From NCBI GenBank assembly GCA_905178155.1, contig CAJINV010000006.1, forward strand, positions 1,067,516 through 1,115,826: a stretch of DNA of 48,311 nucleotides, given 5' to 3'. Below, piece by piece: positions 48,116-48,311 of this stretch; the first letter of the stretch is position 1; the number at the start of each line of letters is the position of its first letter. Position numbers and translations under genes: made by a program. Under the pieces are notes generated by a model. The model did not search any database and had not been told where the DNA came from. It saw nothing but the letters and a program-made list of their open reading frames with translations. This DNA comes from Amoebophrya sp. A120 (taxonomy: Eukaryota > Sar > Dinophyceae > Syndiniales > Amoebophryaceae).

Positions 48116-48311
48116 ACAAGAGGTGAACACGCTCCACACGTAAAAGGTTAAGCTTGTCGCTTTTCGCTTCTTTGTCTTTCTACTAGTCGCAAGCTACCCT
48201 TGACCCACTCCGCACTAGAAACCAAAAGCAACACACAACAACGACCAGGCAGGCACCCCGCCGCACCCTCACGCACTCCCCACAGGCGCACAGCAAGGCG
48301 ACAGTCCCAGT
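48116..48311. other. Window end, nothing recognised
   Basis: Probably still inside the intron that starts at 48064. No open frame continuing gene D and no repeat found. Confidence 0.4.

Overview
The window looks like nuclear DNA of a eukaryotic protist. The best fit is an Amoebophrya-type parasitic dinoflagellate (Syndiniales). The reasoning is that the genes carry dozens of short 'introner' elements with terminal inverted repeats and 5-bp target-site duplications, their ends (TAT...ATA) are not GT-AG, and every recognisable gene points the same way (+ strand). Non-canonical introner introns of this kind are known from Amoebophrya; the assignment to that group is inference. I found no rRNA, tRNA, CRISPR, operon or bacterial gene.

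Layout. (1) <194-13841: gene A, the 3' part of a large single-pass membrane protein, 20 exons and 1,498 residues in the window. Its introns are introners, two of them enlarged by nested insertions: a 3.8-kb LINE-like retroelement at 1934-5704 and a 1-kb element at 6634-7622. (2) 15395-22454: gene B1, a Cys-rich protein with a Ser/Thr/Pro-rich tail; its last intron is 3.6 kb with several nested layers. (3) 23997-26141: gene B3 (a chimera of a D-type N-terminus and a B-type C-terminus) plus the small gene S3. (4) 27299-30007: gene B2, the intron-free paralogue of B1, plus S2, the intron-free paralogue of S3. (5) 30810-31724: a 5'-truncated relic of gene D. (6) 31725-38336: gene-poor, repeat-rich and partly very GC-rich DNA. 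(7) 38337-44773: gene C, 13 exons, 1,086 residues, Pro/Thr-rich, with a domain that may be a permuted papain-like fold. (8) 46633-window end: gene D, a probable secreted protein, running off the window.

Main point. About 49 introner-like elements from at least nine sequence-unrelated families share one plan: TAT...ATA ends, terminal inverted repeats and a 5-bp target duplication. Removing each element plus one duplication copy, together with one ordinary-looking GT-AG intron in gene A, restores one uninterrupted frame through gene A (1,499 codons with stop), gene C (1,087), the B1 core (403), B3 (198) and S3 (68). B2/S2 and the B3 first exon supply naturally empty insertion sites at seven positions. 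Elements of two families occur in both orientations and both orientations keep the frame, so the inverted-repeat ends, not a directional splice signal, appear to define these introns.

Genes A, B, C and D are probably secretory or surface proteins (C-terminal membrane anchor in A, signal peptide in D, Cys-rich and Pro/Thr-rich regions in B, Pro/Thr-rich mucin-like region in C). The duplicated, reshuffled B/D/S loci resemble an expanding family of lineage-specific secreted proteins. No biochemical function is established from the sequence.
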